Under the pieces are notes generated by a model. It was given only the letters and a program-made list of their open reading frames with translations. It was not told where the DNA came from and searched no databases. A DNA stretch of 64,000 bases from Talpa occidentalis. Lineage: Eukaryota > Chordata > Mammalia > Eulipotyphla > Talpidae. The position numbers were made by a program, and so were the translations under genes. This document shows positions 11,720-23,720 of this stretch, piece by piece; the stretch's first letter is position 1, and each line of letters begins with the position of its first letter. The stretch is taken from the NCBI RefSeq assembly GCF_014898055.3, contig NW_023601212.1, positions 39,854,329 to 39,918,328 of the forward strand, given 5' to 3'.

Positions 11720-12535
11720 TCAATTTCATCATCAGAGCCTAGGGCTTGTCTTGAAGTAGAGGGCCATTCAATAGACTTTCTGCTGGATACTGGGGCCATG
11801 TACTCTGTCCTCCAATCTTGTTTCTTACAGTTAACATCTAATGGGGTAGCAGTTAAGGCAGTAGCCAGAAAAACTATTTACTAGATATTTTACCCCATTT
11901 TGGGGTGCCTCTGGGACTCCTTTTGTTTTTTGCATGCCTTCCTAGTGATCCCTGAATGCCCAACCCTACTTCTAGGCCAAAATATCTTGGTCAAGGTGGG
12001 TGCTTCATTTTATGTTCGCCAGCCAGAACAGTGGGCCACTCCCTTATGCACCCTTATTTTGCCTGTAATTGTAAAAATTGACCCATTAGTCTGGTCTGAT
12101 TGATCACAGGAGGGGAGAGCAGTTTCCAGAACTCCCATTAAAATCAAGTTAAAACCAGGAGTACTATATCCCTGCCAACAACAATATTCATTGAGATCAG
12201 AAGCAGAGGCAAAAATGGGTCTTTCTTACATAATCAACACTTTAAAACACCAGGGTCTGCTGCTAGTTCCCTGCTCTAGCCTGTATAACTCTCCTATCTT
12301 GGGGGTAAAATAGCCAAATGGCTCTTGGTGTCAGGTTCAAGACTTAAGATAAATTAACCAGACTGTCATTCCCCTGCACCCTGTAGTGCCAAATCCCTAT
12401 ACGTTGCTGTCCCAGGTGCCAGGAGATGAGAAGTTCTTCTCAGTCCTGAACCTGAAGGATGCATTTTCTTGTATTCCCTTACATCCAGATTCATGGTTTC
12501 TTTTTTCCTTTGAGGACCCTCAAATATTCACTCAC
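11720..12535 (+). pseudogene. ERV1 protease and N-terminal RT remnant
   Basis: The protease catalytic motif DTGA is at 11786-11797, preceded by FLL and followed by YSVL, as in gammaretroviral proteases. The C-terminal protease signature ECPTLLLGQ lies near 11955-11985 in another frame. RT begins around 12180 and shows VVPNPYTLL and then VLNLKDAF (12445-12470), the first catalytic aspartate region. Several stops and frameshifts occur, and RT ends abruptly near 12535 before the catalytic YxDD region. Confidence 0.78.
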
Positions 12536-12814
12536 AACTTGCTTGGAACCCTTGCCATACTTCTATTTGGCCTGTACATTCTAAACCCCTTGGTTAGTTT
12601 TGTCTCCTGTAGGTTAAAAGTTACAAACCTTCAGCTTGCAGTTATCACCAGTCCACTGACTACGTACCAGCTCCCTGGACAGACCCACTCCAACACTGCT
12701 GACCTGCCCTACTGCACCCTCCTTCCACCAGGAAGTAGCCAGATAGACTCAACGCCCCCTACCCTCACGGCTGCTCAGCGTTGTGCTCTCTCTGGCGGGA
12801 CTGAGAAAATCTGA
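12536..12814 (+). pseudogene. ERV1 env TM tail joined to RT by deletion
   Basis: The open frame 12386-12814 starts in RT but from about 12536 continues as a hydrophobic segment, LLGTLAILLFGLYILNPLV, and a short tail. This is the membrane-spanning region of a gamma-like env transmembrane subunit. The rest of RT, RNase H, integrase and nearly all of env are absent. I read this as a single large internal deletion that happened to keep the frame open. The distal part of the frame has no recognisable motif. Confidence 0.65.
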
Positions 12815-13281
12815 AACCAGGAGAACTTGGAAAACTGTAAAGGCTGAGACAAGGGCCTATGCAAAATTCCATCGAAAAGTTGGGTCTGGTACAACAACCC
12901 CTGCATGTGAGGGAGGTTTATATCATACTGAAGAAGGAACCTGAACTCTTATGAATATCACCTTCCAAAAGAAAGCTTTTGATTCTGCCTGTATGCTTAA
13001 TCCTTATGTTTTGTTGCCATAAAATATTCATGTTAGTTATAATACATCCTATTCCATGTATCATGTTACTTGTAATGACTGTTATCTGCAACAATGTATT
13101 ACCAGGACATACTGGTACCTAGTCCAAATATCACATTCTTAATACTGAAAGAGCTGGTAGCCACTTGGGTTCCAGTTGAACTCCAGGATCCGTGACAAGA
13201 CTCCTTCTATGGCATTCACACAGGAGCTGATGCATCACTTGAAACACAACACCTAAAGATTCATACAGGCTCTGCATATGA

Positions 13282-13817
<536 letters not shown>

Positions 13818-13837
13818 TAAAAACAAAAAGGGGGATA

Positions 13838-14232
13838 TGTTGGGAGCCTGCTGCCCAAAAGGGAGCTGGAGTTTTTTGGAGAATACCTGTTTACTCTGCA
13901 GACGGAGTTCAAGGATGTTAGTTCTGCAAAAAGAACTTCTTCCCAGAATTGACTCCTGTTCTCTGATGACATGCTGGCTTGTGCGCATGTTCCCTACTAA
14001 CCAGGAAAACTTGTTTTCAACAATAACTTATTAATCTGTATAAACAAAAATACAATTGCATGCTATTTTCTTGTTCCTTTGTTCATATCTTAAATAAAAG
14101 ATTGGGCTGGGAGAGTGAAAGGCAGAGCTGCTCTCGGTGGCACTCTCCCCAGCCTCCCACCACTGCAAATTCATTTAGACTCTGAGTTTTTGTTAATGGC
14201 AGAGAACTTCATCAGCTGTCCTGTTGGCGGCA
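13838..14232 (+). repeat. ERV1 3' LTR
   Basis: 395 bp, from tgttgggagc to ggcggca, followed by the target duplication ttgaat. Preceded by the polypurine tract aaaaacaaaaaggggg. Contains an aaataaaag poly(A)-signal-like site near 14093. Confidence 0.9.
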
Positions 14233-14238
14233 TTGAAT

Positions 14239-14879
14239 GACAGCTGGAGAACTCAAATCTGATTGCTCCATTTACAATCCTGGAGCCAGATACAAAAGGG
14301 GAAGGCCTGGCACCTGCATAAACTGACTTACACTCAGGTATGGCTCCAAGGAACCACAGTAAGAGCCAGCCTCAGTGAGGCTGAAGACATTATGTATCTG
14401 ACACCCCTTCAGTGGGGCAGGGTTTGACAATTTGAGGGACTCTGCTGCAGTGTTGGAACATGGGTCCTAGAGATTGCAGATTGGGCTGCCACTGGAATCC
14501 AGTTTCAGCTCCTCATTTAATCTCCATATTTGGTTATAGCAATTGTTCAGGCTCTCATTTAAAGACCCCAAGGGACTTCATTATGACACTGTTGGAAAAC
14601 CGTGGGTTTCTGCATCAGATGTGTTGCATTTCAGTCAAGGTAGCACAAATGCCTGTTAATATGACCTATACAGGTAGACTGAAACTTTTTTCTGGTTTCT
14701 TACTTTAAAACCCAGAAGATTTACCTGCTAGGGGCTCACAGAAATCAAGACTGGGAAAATAAGATAATTACCAAAAAATTTTTGGAATGTGAAGAAAAAG
14801 GTATTTGGAAAAGCACATTTTACCACTGATAAGTTGTAATTTAGAATTACCATTATTTAAAAAATTTGGAAACAAAACT
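14239..14879. other. Unassigned sequence, no gene seen
   Basis: About 640 bp of mixed-composition sequence. The longest frame, 14460-14708, shows no family resemblance. It may be old diverged repeat or unique flank. Confidence 0.4.
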
Positions 14880-15097
14880 AGAGCAAGGTTCTTGATTTGC
14901 TTGGGTTTCTGAGGAGAACCATCACGACATCTGCAAATATGTATTTATCCCAATATTCCTAATTGTCTCTTTCCTGTCTGTCATTTGTCTAAGACCTCTA
15001 CAAAACAATGGAAAGGGTGTTCTTGAAATTAGTGATTTATATAAACAGATATTTTATGTTGAATCATTCTTACATGCTGGAATAAACTGTTACCATA
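14880..15097 (-). mobile_element. Ancient L1 fragment, antisense
   Basis: The stretch gttgaatcattcttacatg followed by ctggaataaac, and the upstream catctgcaaatatgtatttatc, read on minus like diverged L1 ORF2 reverse-transcriptase sequence. It is much older than the other L1 copies here. Ends are approximate. Confidence 0.45.
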
Positions 15098-15110
15098 TGC
15101 AATTATTTTA

Positions 15111-15382
15111 TTTTATTTTTTAAAAGATTTTATTTATTTATACAAGAACTGGGATACAGGTCAGAGGCGCAGGAGGGTGAGAGAATTCACCAGAGACAGA
15201 GCGTGGAGCAGAACAGGCAGACGGACCGAAGGCACTGCTGAGGAGAGCAGCGGGAGAGGCAGGAGAGGTCTGCAGCGCCATGTGGGTTTCTCCCTGGCCT
15301 GCCAGGAATTGAACCCTTGCTGCAGAGGCTGTGGACAGCTTCACAGGGTGGTGCTCAACCCGCTGAGCCACCAGAGAGGCCC
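15111..15382 (-). mobile_element. tRNA-derived SINE
   Basis: Antisense copy with tail aaaagattttatttatttat and head gggcctctctggtggctcag (on minus). Flanked by a perfect 13-bp duplication, tgcaattatttta, at 15098-15110 and 15383-15395. Confidence 0.93.
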
Positions 15383-15468
15383 TGCAATTATTTTAATATA
15401 CTACTATTTTAGGGGGGTTGGTATAGGCAAATGAGACTGCTATACATTTCCATTTTTGGTAATCTTCA

Positions 15469-15717
15469 TTTATTTGTTTTCAAGATTTATTTATTTATGC
15501 ATACAAGAACAGAGGAGTGAGGTTGAGAGGATTCACCAGAGACAGAGTGGGGGGCAGAACAGGTGGATCTACTGCTGAGAGGAGCAGTGGGTGACACAGG
15601 AGAGGTCTGTTGCACAATTTGGGTCAGCTCCCTGGCTGGGGATTGAATTCATGCTGCAGTGGCTGCCGATAGTTTCCTAGTGCTGAGACTTAGTCCCTTG
15701 TGCCACCAGGGAGGCCC
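15469..15717 (-). mobile_element. tRNA-derived SINE, older copy
   Basis: Antisense copy, diverged in the body, with head gggcctccctggtggcacaa on minus. The duplication is short, aatcttca at 15461-15468 and 15718-15725, with further partial similarity. Confidence 0.85.
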
Positions 15718-15803
15718 AATCTTCAGCTTTAATGTCAGAGTCCTACAGCCACATACACAGTGAACTGAAAGAATTCACTTGAAAACATTCTGCCTTTTTC
15801 TTT

Positions 15804-16095
15804 CTTTAAAGATTGCTTTCTTTTTTTGTCTTTAAAGATTTATTTATTTATGCATACAAGAACAGGGGTACAGGCCAAAGGTGTGGGGGGTGGGTGAGAG
15901 GATTAACCAGAGACAGAGTGGAGAACAGAACAGGCAGATTGATTGAAATACACTCCTGAGGGGGAGCAGCAGGGGAGTCAGGAGAGGTCTGCTGCGCCAT
16001 GTGGGAATCTCCCTGGCTAGGGAGCGAACTCGTTCCAGCGGCTGCGGACAGCTTCATAGGTTGCCTCTTAACCCCTTGCGCCACCAGGGAGGCCC
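15804..16095 (-). mobile_element. tRNA-derived SINE
   Basis: Antisense copy. A 15-bp duplication, tctgcctttttcttt, is at 15789-15803 and 16096-16110. The tail carries a partial repeat of ctttaaagatt, so the SINE end could instead start near 15830. Confidence 0.88.
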
Positions 16096-16110
16096 TCTGC
16101 CTTTTTCTTT

Positions 16111-16732
16111 TAATGCATGAAACAGTTTAAATAATACAGTACAAAATTAATCAAATTAAAAAATAATCCACTTCCTGTTTTTAAGTGGTTGAACATACTT
16201 GCAAGTGAATTGAAACTAAAGTGCTTTTTTCAGTGCTATGTGTACAGAAAAATTACATCATTGCAAAATACTGGGTCTTGGGGAATTTGTTCAAATAATA
16301 GTGAATAAATATCCTTGAGGAATGATGGAAAACCACATGATACCATTGGTTCTTCTCTCATGGCTCCAATGACTAAGAACTGTGTATCCACAACACTGGG
16401 ATGTTCTTTCAGGTTTTTTCTGTCATCTGAATCCTGGACAAAGATTGGGATTGAAAAAAAAAAAAAAAACCACAGAGAGAAAGACCGTGGATCCTGCCTG
16501 TCAATATGTCAGCATCAAGTTGACATTCTTGACTCCTTCCCTGTTGACGCTATGAAACTACTCACTCCCTCTCCTAAATGTCCTGTTTTCTTATCCTTTT
16601 GATGACTATATCACGTAGGGTTCCCTTGAACATAGAACATGTGTTTGGACCAACAGAGCCAGTTTTACTTTGATTGTTCCCTTTTAGACAGTCACATGAC
16701 TTTCCATGCTCTGAAGGGAGTTCGGGAACAAG
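16111..16732. other. Unassigned sequence, no gene seen
   Basis: AT-rich DNA with a 16-base A-run near 16457. The 95-codon frame at 16315-16602 spans that A-run and has no recognisable motif. It is probably flanking DNA of the L1 inserted at 16752. Confidence 0.4.
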
Positions 16733-16751
16733 AAGAAATATCAGCTGTTCA

Positions 16752-18614
16752 AAGACAAGGATGTCCACTTTCACCACTGCTTTTCAATATAATACTGTAA
16801 GTCCTAGCCAGAGCAATAAGACAAGAGAAAGACATCCAAGGAATCCAAACAGGAAAAGAAGAAGTCAAACTATCACTCTTTGCAGATGATATGATAATAT
16901 ACATAGAGAACCCCAAAAACTCCACAGAAAAACTAATTCAACTCATCAATCAGTTCAGTAAAGTGGCAGGATACAAAATCAACACACAAAAGTCAGTAGC
17001 CTTCCTATATACAAACAATAAATCTGAAGAAGAAGAAATCAAAAAAACCATCCCTTTTCTTATTGAAACAAAAAAAAAAAATCAAATATTTGGGAATAAA
17101 TCTAACAAAAGAGGTAAAGGACCTATACAAAGAAAACTACAAAAACACTGTTAAAAGAAATAGAAGACGACACAAAGAAATGGAAAGACATCCCCTGCTC
17201 ATGGATTGGGAGAATAAACATTATTAAAATGGCCATCCTACCAAAAGCAATATACAGATTCAATGCTATTCCAATCAAAATTTCAATGTCATTCTTCAAA
17301 GAAATAGAACAATTATTGATGAAATTCATATGGAATCACCAAAAACCCCAAATAGCGAAAGCTCTCCTGAAAAAAAAAGAAGGGAATGGAGGCATCACAC
17401 TCCCAGACTTCAAACTCTACTACAAAGCCACAATCATCAAAACTGCATGGTATTGGAACAAGAACAGACATACAGACCAATGGAATCGAATAGAAAATCC
17501 AGAAATAAACCCACAGATTTATGGTCAACCAATCTTTGACAAAGGAGCAAAGACTATGCATTGGAGCAAAGAAAGTTTGTTCAATAAATGGTGCTGGGAA
17601 AACTGGGTCGCTACATGTAAAAGAATGAAGCTTGACCACTACCTCACACCATATACAAAAATCAACTCAAAATGGATTAAAGAACTAGACATAAGACCTG
17701 AAACCATAAAATACATAGAAGGAAATATAGGCGAAACACTACGTGATTTGCATATCAAAGACATCTTTACAGACACATCACCCAAAGCAGTGATAGTGAA
17801 GGCAAAGATCAACAGCTGGGACTACATCAAATTAAAGAGCTTCCTCACAGCAAAAGAGACAATAACAAAAACAAAGAGAAACCCCACCAACTGGGAGAAA
17901 ATTTTTGCACACAACACTAATGATAAAGGACTGATCACAAAAATCTGCAAAGAGCTGATGAGACTCAACAACAACAAAGAAAATAATCCAGTCAAAAAAT
18001 GGACAGAGGAACTAAAAAGAAACTTCTCTGAAGAGGAAATGCGAATGGGCAACAGGCATATGAAAAAATGTTCAACATCACTTGCAATCAGGGAAATGCA
18101 AATCAAAACTACCATGAGATACCATCTTACACCAGTGAGAATGGCACATATTAAAAAAACTAGCAACAACAAATGTTGGCGAGGATGTGGAGAAAAAGGA
18201 ACTCTCCTGCACTGTTGGTGGGAGTGCAAACTGGTCCAACCACTATGGAGAGCTGTGTGGAGATTTCTGGACCTACTAAACATAGAGCTTCCACAGGATC
18301 CAGCAATTCCACTCCTAGGTATTTACCCAAAGAACACAGAAACATCAATTCCAAAGAACACCTGCACCCCTATGTTTATAGCAGCACTGTTTACAATAGC
18401 TAAGCTTTGGAAACAGCCCAAATGCCCAAAAATAGATGACTGGATCAAGAAGATGTGGTACATATATACCATGGAATATTACTCAGCATTCAAAAAAGAT
18501 AAACACATGCAATTTGCAGCAACATGGATGACGCTGGAAGGGATCATGCTCAGTGAAATAAGCCAAAAAGAAAAAGAAAAGTACCGGATGGTCTCACTCA
18601 TAGCAGGGATCTAG
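16752..18614 (+). pseudogene. L1_G ORF2 C-terminal fragment
   Basis: Contains the RT motif [12 protein letters not shown] (about 16880-16915). An A-run of about 12 near 17070-17081 and an extra A near 17143 shift the frame. From 17229 to 18614 the frame is open for 461 codons to the natural stop and includes the C-terminal Cys-rich motif [18 protein letters not shown]. No start codon or endonuclease is present. Confidence 0.92.
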
Positions 18615-18799
18615 AAAACTTAAATAAGGGACCAGGAAAATGAATAACTATAAGAAAGTGAAAATCAAAATCAACAAAAACTATGAACCAGAGACACTTT
18701 TTGGGGGGGTGGGGGGCGGGAGGGGAGGGATTGGGGTCAGAATGGGGGGATTGCAATTGTATGGGGAATATAAAAATAAAATTTATTAAAAAAAAAAAA
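16752..18799 (+). mobile_element. L1_G: 5'-truncated LINE-1 with 19-bp TSD
   Basis: Starts abruptly within the ORF2 reverse-transcriptase domain (aagacaaggatgtccact) and runs through the ORF2 stop at 18612-18614. The 3' UTR carries the G-rich tract (ggggtggggggcggg) and ends in a poly(A) tail. A perfect 19-bp duplication starting aagaaatatcagctg flanks it at 16733-16751 and 18800-18818. A standard truncated L1 insertion. Confidence 0.96.
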
Positions 18800-18818
18800 A
18801 AGAAATATCAGCTGTTCA

Positions 18819-19100
18819 GTGATTTCTCCTTATGGTGCCTTTTCCTAGTGAATGTGGTCAGGCAGGGTTCCAGGGAGGAGAGGGAAGCAGAACCACTGTG
18901 TAGAGTCCTGCAGAAAAGACAAAGAATACAGGAGCAGAAAACCAACTGTCACAGCCCACCAGGATAAACATGGCTCATGATGAATATGCACATTACTCAA
19001 ATGAACCCATAATGTGTATTGTAGTTCCAGCTGATTACCACAAATGCTTTTGAAATTTTCCTAAAAGCATCCTAAAACCAAAGGTTTAAAAGAAATATGA
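18819..19100. other. Unassigned flank before L1_A
   Basis: About 280 bp following the L1_G target duplication. No gene or repeat is recognised. Part may be L1_A 5' UTR. Confidence 0.4.
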
Positions 19101-20346
19101 ATATGGCTCTAGAGACTATGGGAAAGCTGATGTGGCTGTGCCCTGTGAGCGAAAACTAGAAGTTAGAGGGAGGGCCCAGCAGCCCCACGGGGAGCTGCAA
19201 CCACCTGGAAGAGTGCTGTTTGGCACACATATAGTGCTACAGACTATGTGAACTCCAAAACTAACACCCATCAGCCCATCCACAGCATCACAGTCCTTGC
19301 AAAAACAAGAAAGACTGGCATGACAGTGCCAGACCTGGCCCATTAACCAGTGCCTGACATCCCAGTAGAAACACCCAGAAGCCATGTCTGCTGGGGATAT
19401 AACAAATCCAAAAAGTAAACAACAGGTAGAAAGAAAAACACAAATAAGGAAAGCAAGCCTTCCAGGGTATGACACACCACAAAAAGAAAATCAGCCACAG
19501 AAACCAACAACACCAACATGGAAGAATGTCTGACAGAAAGAGAATTCAAAATAACCATGATTAAAAAAAACATACAGAGAAAGAAAAAGAAAAGAATGAC
19601 ACAAGAAATATAATCAAAGAACTGCAGAAAGAAAATGAGCCTTTAAAGGAAGAAATAATGGAAATGAAGGATGTTAAAAGATTAATGGAGGAGCTAAAGA
19701 ATTCTGGGAGAAGCAACAAAAACAGAATTGATGAAATGGAAAAACAAATCACTACTCTTGAAGACACAGATATAAAAAGAACTAAAAAGAAAAGAGTGGG
19801 ACAAAGGAAAAAGAATGAAGAAAAACTTCAAGAAATCTCAAACACCATGAGGAAATATGAGTCACAGGAATCCCAGAAGGTGAAGAGAGAGACAAAGAAA
19901 TTATTCAAGGAAATAATCAAAGAGAACTTCCTATACATGAAGAAGGAAATGAAAATAGACATACAGGCAGCTAGAAGAACTCTAAATTACCACAAAAGGA
20001 AACTGATAGCAAGACATACAATACTGAAGCTTCCAAAAGTCCAAGACAAAGAAAAAATAATGAAGCTGATGAAGGAGACGAAACAGATAACTTACTAAGG
20101 AAAATCTATTAGGCTGATATTAGACTTCTCTGAAGAAATACTATGAGCAACAAAAGAATGGAACAACATATTCAAAAAAACTCCAAGATAAAAAATGCCA
20201 GACAAAAATACTTTATCCTCCAAATCTCTTGTTATATGAGGGAAAAATAAGGACCTTCTCAGACAAACAAAATCTTCAGAAATTCGCTACTACTAAACCC
20301 CCACTCCAAGAAATATAACAAGAAACCTTAAAATCTAAACCAACAG
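19101..20346 (+). mobile_element. L1_A: old LINE-1, 5' UTR and ORF1 part
   Basis: Diverged L1 with the end of a 5' UTR and most of ORF1. It is interrupted at 20346 by L1_B, as shown by the 16-bp duplication aaatctaaaccaacag at 20331-20346 and 36340-36355. L1_A sequence resumes at 36356. The left boundary is approximate. Confidence 0.85.
19384..20346 (+). pseudogene. L1_A ORF1 remnant
   Basis: ORF1 encodes the trimeric RNA-binding protein of L1. An ATG at 19384 lies where younger copies start ORF1, and the motif TEREFKI(T)MI parallels LPEREFKIAVI in L1_D. A premature stop follows TWKNV near 19531. The longest open part, 19658-20098, covers the coiled coil (MEELKNSGRSNKNRIDEMEKQ) and the start of the RNA-binding region. 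The C-terminal codons lie across the insertion, after 36356. Confidence 0.8.
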
Positions 20347-20454
20347 GAAAATTCCTTTTTCTCCACAACCTCGCCAACATTTGTTGCTGCTAGTTTTTTT
20401 TAATATGTGCCATTCTCACTGGTGTAAGATGGTATCTCATTATAGCTTTGATAT
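20347..20454 (-). mobile_element. L1_B: inverted 5' block of twin-primed LINE-1 (part 1)
   Basis: Minus-strand ORF2 3' sequence (ttctccacaacctcgccaac; atggtatctcat). Together with 35864-35940 it forms one inverted block, split by ERV2. The plus-oriented 3' end of the same insertion is at 35941-36339. Flanking 16-bp duplications (20331-20346 and 36340-36355) show it to be one insertion event. Confidence 0.88.
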
Positions 20455-21266
20455 TGCTGCACCTCCCCCTGCAGTGACCCTCAGGGCTAATGGCTGTTGC
20501 CATGGTCCCTGAGGTCTGGCGTGGGCAAGGAACCATGCGCGCAGGTTCCTAAGATGCAGAGAAGCCGAATGCCTGGCAAGAGATAACGACCACCAAAAGC
20601 TGCCACAAAGATGATTAAAAGAAATGCTGACCACCTGGAACCTTATCTCGCTTTCTCAAGGTCCACAAACTTTATTCTGCTACAACTGTCTTTCTAAAAT
20701 CTTTCCTTTTTCTGGTCATTGATTGCTAATTAAAAAACATACATAATTTAATAAACAGGCTAATCCAAATGAAACATTACTAAACACTGTGTAATAATAG
20801 AATTGTTAGTTTAATAATCTTCTATTATATGCTTGACTTTAGTACCTATGATATTAACTGCATTATAAAATAAATTCACCCATGACAATTAATTATGAGT
20901 AAAAATGAGTAGGTAATAGTGATAGTTAGTGCAACTAGAAAATAATTATATAGAACAGTAGAAAGAATGAATAGCCTGTCCAATTAGGAATGAGGCTAGG
21001 TCCAGGTGTAACTTCGGACATAAATCACTGCCCTGTCAATTAAGCTAAGCCTATGAGCAAACTGATCTCTTTGATGTTCACTGTTCCTATGCCTTTAGAA
21101 AAAACATATATATACTGACCACTAGCTTAATTAAAGCACACTCAGATTTACACTCTCTCTTGAAGTGTGTCTGTTTGTCATTTCTTTAACCGAATCCCTG
21201 ACCACCCTGCGCAGTCTCTCAACCCTGAGACGGCCTCATCGTCTACTGCTGTGCTGGTCCGCAGCA
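20455..21266 (+). repeat. ERV2 5' LTR
   Basis: 812 bp. Nearly identical to the 3' LTR, with a handful of substitutions and one 15-bp length difference near 20541 (the 3' copy has a longer ggggagaacagcaaactc segment). A TATA-rich stretch, acatatatatactgacc, lies near 21105 in the position expected for a promoter. Confidence 0.93.
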
Positions 21267-21268
21267 GG

Positions 21269-21287
21269 TGGTGCCCGAACGTGGGGC
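21269..21287 (+). other. ERV2 primer binding site
   Basis: tggtgcccgaacgtggggc starts two bases after the LTR end. It is close to lysine-type primer sites of class II retroviruses, with a T in place of C at position 4 and one extra base. Confidence 0.75.
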
Positions 21288-21779
21288 CCGACTTCAAATT
21301 TTGCTGAGTTGTCCACCTAAAGAAAGAGGTGAGTAACGAAGAGGTTGCGTTGGGTAAGCTATCTCCTTCTTAGTGTGAGTGTGTGAGTGAATTTTTCCCT
21401 TAAAAATACCCTCTTTTAAAAGTCAGGGATAGGATCCTCACTGGAGCGTCTGGAGCTCGCTGATAAAGGGTGATCAGTTTGAAACAGTGAGAAGTTTTTC
21501 TAAACTTGAAAACATACTCGTGGTGCTGAGTGTGTGAGAGAGTGCATGAATACGGCTCCACGGCCTTAGGGCTACGGAGTCTGAGTGGGCTGCACCCGCG
21601 GTTCCCGTGGAGGACGTCATACGGCATAACGGTCATCTGCTCCTTGGAGCAGCCTGGTCCGGGGTTTATACGAACAGACCTTAGCTAAGACGCCTCCGCA
21701 AGTTCCCGCGAGGGACACGGGCCGGACAGCACAGTTGAAATAAAGATCTTGTGTGAGTGAACAAAAGCGCCACGAGGCC

Positions 21780-22022
21780 ATGGGTCAAGCACAGACCAAA
21801 AACAGAGATCTTTTTCTTTCTATACTGAAAAATATGATTGAAACACGTTGTATTAAAGTAAATAAAAAAGCTTTGTTGCAACTTTATGAATTTATAATGT
21901 GGGTATGCCCATGGTTTCCAGAAGAAGGCAGTTTATCACTAGAAACCTGGAAAAAAGTAGGAAAAGAAGTACAAGAATTCTATGCCCTTCATGGCCTATT
22001 ACTAATTCCTCATCTACTTTAA
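21780..22022 (+). pseudogene. ERV2 gag matrix fragment
   Basis: The ATG at 21780 (gccatgggtcaag) begins MGQAQTKNRDL, a myristoylation-type N-terminus. About 80 residues of a betaretroviral matrix-like domain follow (conserved WVCPWFPEEGSL). The frame ends at 22020-22022, where the sequence passes straight into the protease C-terminus. The rest of gag is deleted. An in-frame upstream start at 21753 is possible, but the MGQ start is the family norm. Confidence 0.85.
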
Positions 22023-22216
22023 TTGGTTTAGGCATGGCAGACAATGTAGCTCAAAGCTCTCAGCTTTTACATTGGCAAATGACTGGACATGCTGGTTTCT
22101 TTCAGCCATATGTGATTCCTTCCTTGCCCTTTTCATTATGGGGCCGTGACATAATGGAATCCATGGGGTTAACTCTCACCGCTCCTGATTTAATTGATGA
22201 ACAGGCTTTTTCTTAG
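22023..22216 (+). pseudogene. ERV2 protease C-terminal fragment
   Basis: Frame 2 carries QSSQLLHW and then FQPYVIPSLPFSLWGRDIM, the C-terminal flap-to-dimerisation part of a betaretroviral protease. The catalytic DTG is missing. The protein lies in the -1 frame relative to gag, and pol is again -1 relative to it. This matches the double frameshift layout of the group even though the first shift site is deleted. Confidence 0.8.
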
Positions 22217-23694
22217 GGGCCATTGCGGAAAATTTATTTGCTGATAAAATTGCTTGGAAAAACAATGATCCTGTCTGGATACCTCAATGGCCCCTTACAT
22301 CTGACAAAATCCAGGCTATACATGACATTGTCTCTGACCAATTACAAAAAGGGCATTTAGAGCCCTTTAACAGTCCGTGGAATACTCCTGTCTTTGTAAT
22401 TAAAAAGAAGTCAGGAAAATGGAGGCTTCTTCAGGACCTCCGCTCAATTAATGACACTATGCATGACATGGGAGCCCTTCAACCAGGCCTCCCCTCCCCT
22501 GTAGCTGTTCCAAAACAAAATCATATCATAATTATTGATTTGCAAGACTGCTTTTTCACTATTAAACTACACCCTGATGATTCTCCTCGGTTTGCCTTTA
22601 GTGTTCCATCCGCTAATTTTAGCCAACCCTGGCAACGCTTTCAATGGAAAGTCCTGCCTCAAGGCATGAAAAATTCTCCTACTTTATGTCAAAAATTTGT
22701 TGATCAGGCTTTACAAGCTACCAGACATAAATTTCCTGATGCATATATTATTCATTACATGGATGACATTCTCCTGAGCCACTCCTCTAAGGAAGGTGTG
22801 GAAACGCTTTTACAATGTGTAATTACTGACCTGACCTCCTTTGGTCTTGTCATTGCTCTTGACAAAATTCAGCGTGATCGACCACTTAACTATCTGGGAA
22901 AAACTATTCATGATGATTTCATCATGACTCAAAATCTTCAAATCCGCCTTGATAAACTTTCCACAATAAATGATTTTCAGAAATTGCTTGGAAACATTAA
23001 TTGGATTCGTCCTTATCTTAAAATTACTACAGGTGATTTACACCCTCTTTTCCAGATTTTACAAGGAGATCCTAACCCTAAATCACCTTGGTCCTTGACG
23101 CCCGGGGCCATTTCAAAACTGCATTTGGTTGAACAAAAACTTTCTGAAGCTAGAGTTTCTCAAATTGATTATTCATCACCATGGGAATTACTTGTTCTTA
23201 AAACTGAATTCACCCCTACTGCCTGCCTGTGGCAATCTGGTATTCTTGAATGGCTTTATTTAGCACACAATCAAACAAAAATGGTCACATCTTATACATC
23301 TATGTGTGCATTTCTCATAATGAAAGGGCTGACACGTTCTAAACAATTGTTTGTCAGGCTTCCTGCCACTATTGTTGTCCCATATACTAGAACACAGTTT
23401 GAATTTCTGCTTCAAAATGATGATGACTGGGGCATAGCCTTGCTCAATTTTCCTGGTCAGGTCAAATTCCACCTGCCACAGCACCCTATTTTAAAATTTG
23501 CGACAGAAACTGCTTTTACTTTTCCAAAAATTGTTTCCTCGCAGCCTCTGCCCGGAGCTGCCGTTGTTTTTACTGACGGTTCCTCCTCTGGAATTTCGGC
23601 AGTATATCATCCTGATCAACCTCCTATACAGTGTTTCTCTAAAGGAATTTCTGCTCTCCCGCCCAGCCACCACTCTTTTTCCAGTCGTTATTAA
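22201..23694 (+). pseudogene. ERV2 pol: RT, connection and RNase H start
   Basis: The frame is open without an ATG from 22201 and has an internal ATG at 22459. It reads through [17 protein letters not shown], then [32 protein letters not shown] and the catalytic YMDD (near 22757). The connection domain follows, and RNase H begins at [10 protein letters not shown] (near 23563). It stops at 23692-23694 shortly after, so most of RNase H and all of integrase are absent. RT itself shows no stop. The broken neighbours and the absence of any gag-pro-pol frame make a functional polyprotein impossible. Confidence 0.88.
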
Positions 23695-23720
23695 ACCTAC
23701 AACTGCATCATATAAAAATC

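Noticed and set aside
17822..18283. Minus-strand frames with [11 protein letters not shown] start, repeated in each L1 copy
   Set aside because: Antisense shadows of the conserved ORF2 C-terminus. Conservation comes from the sense frame.
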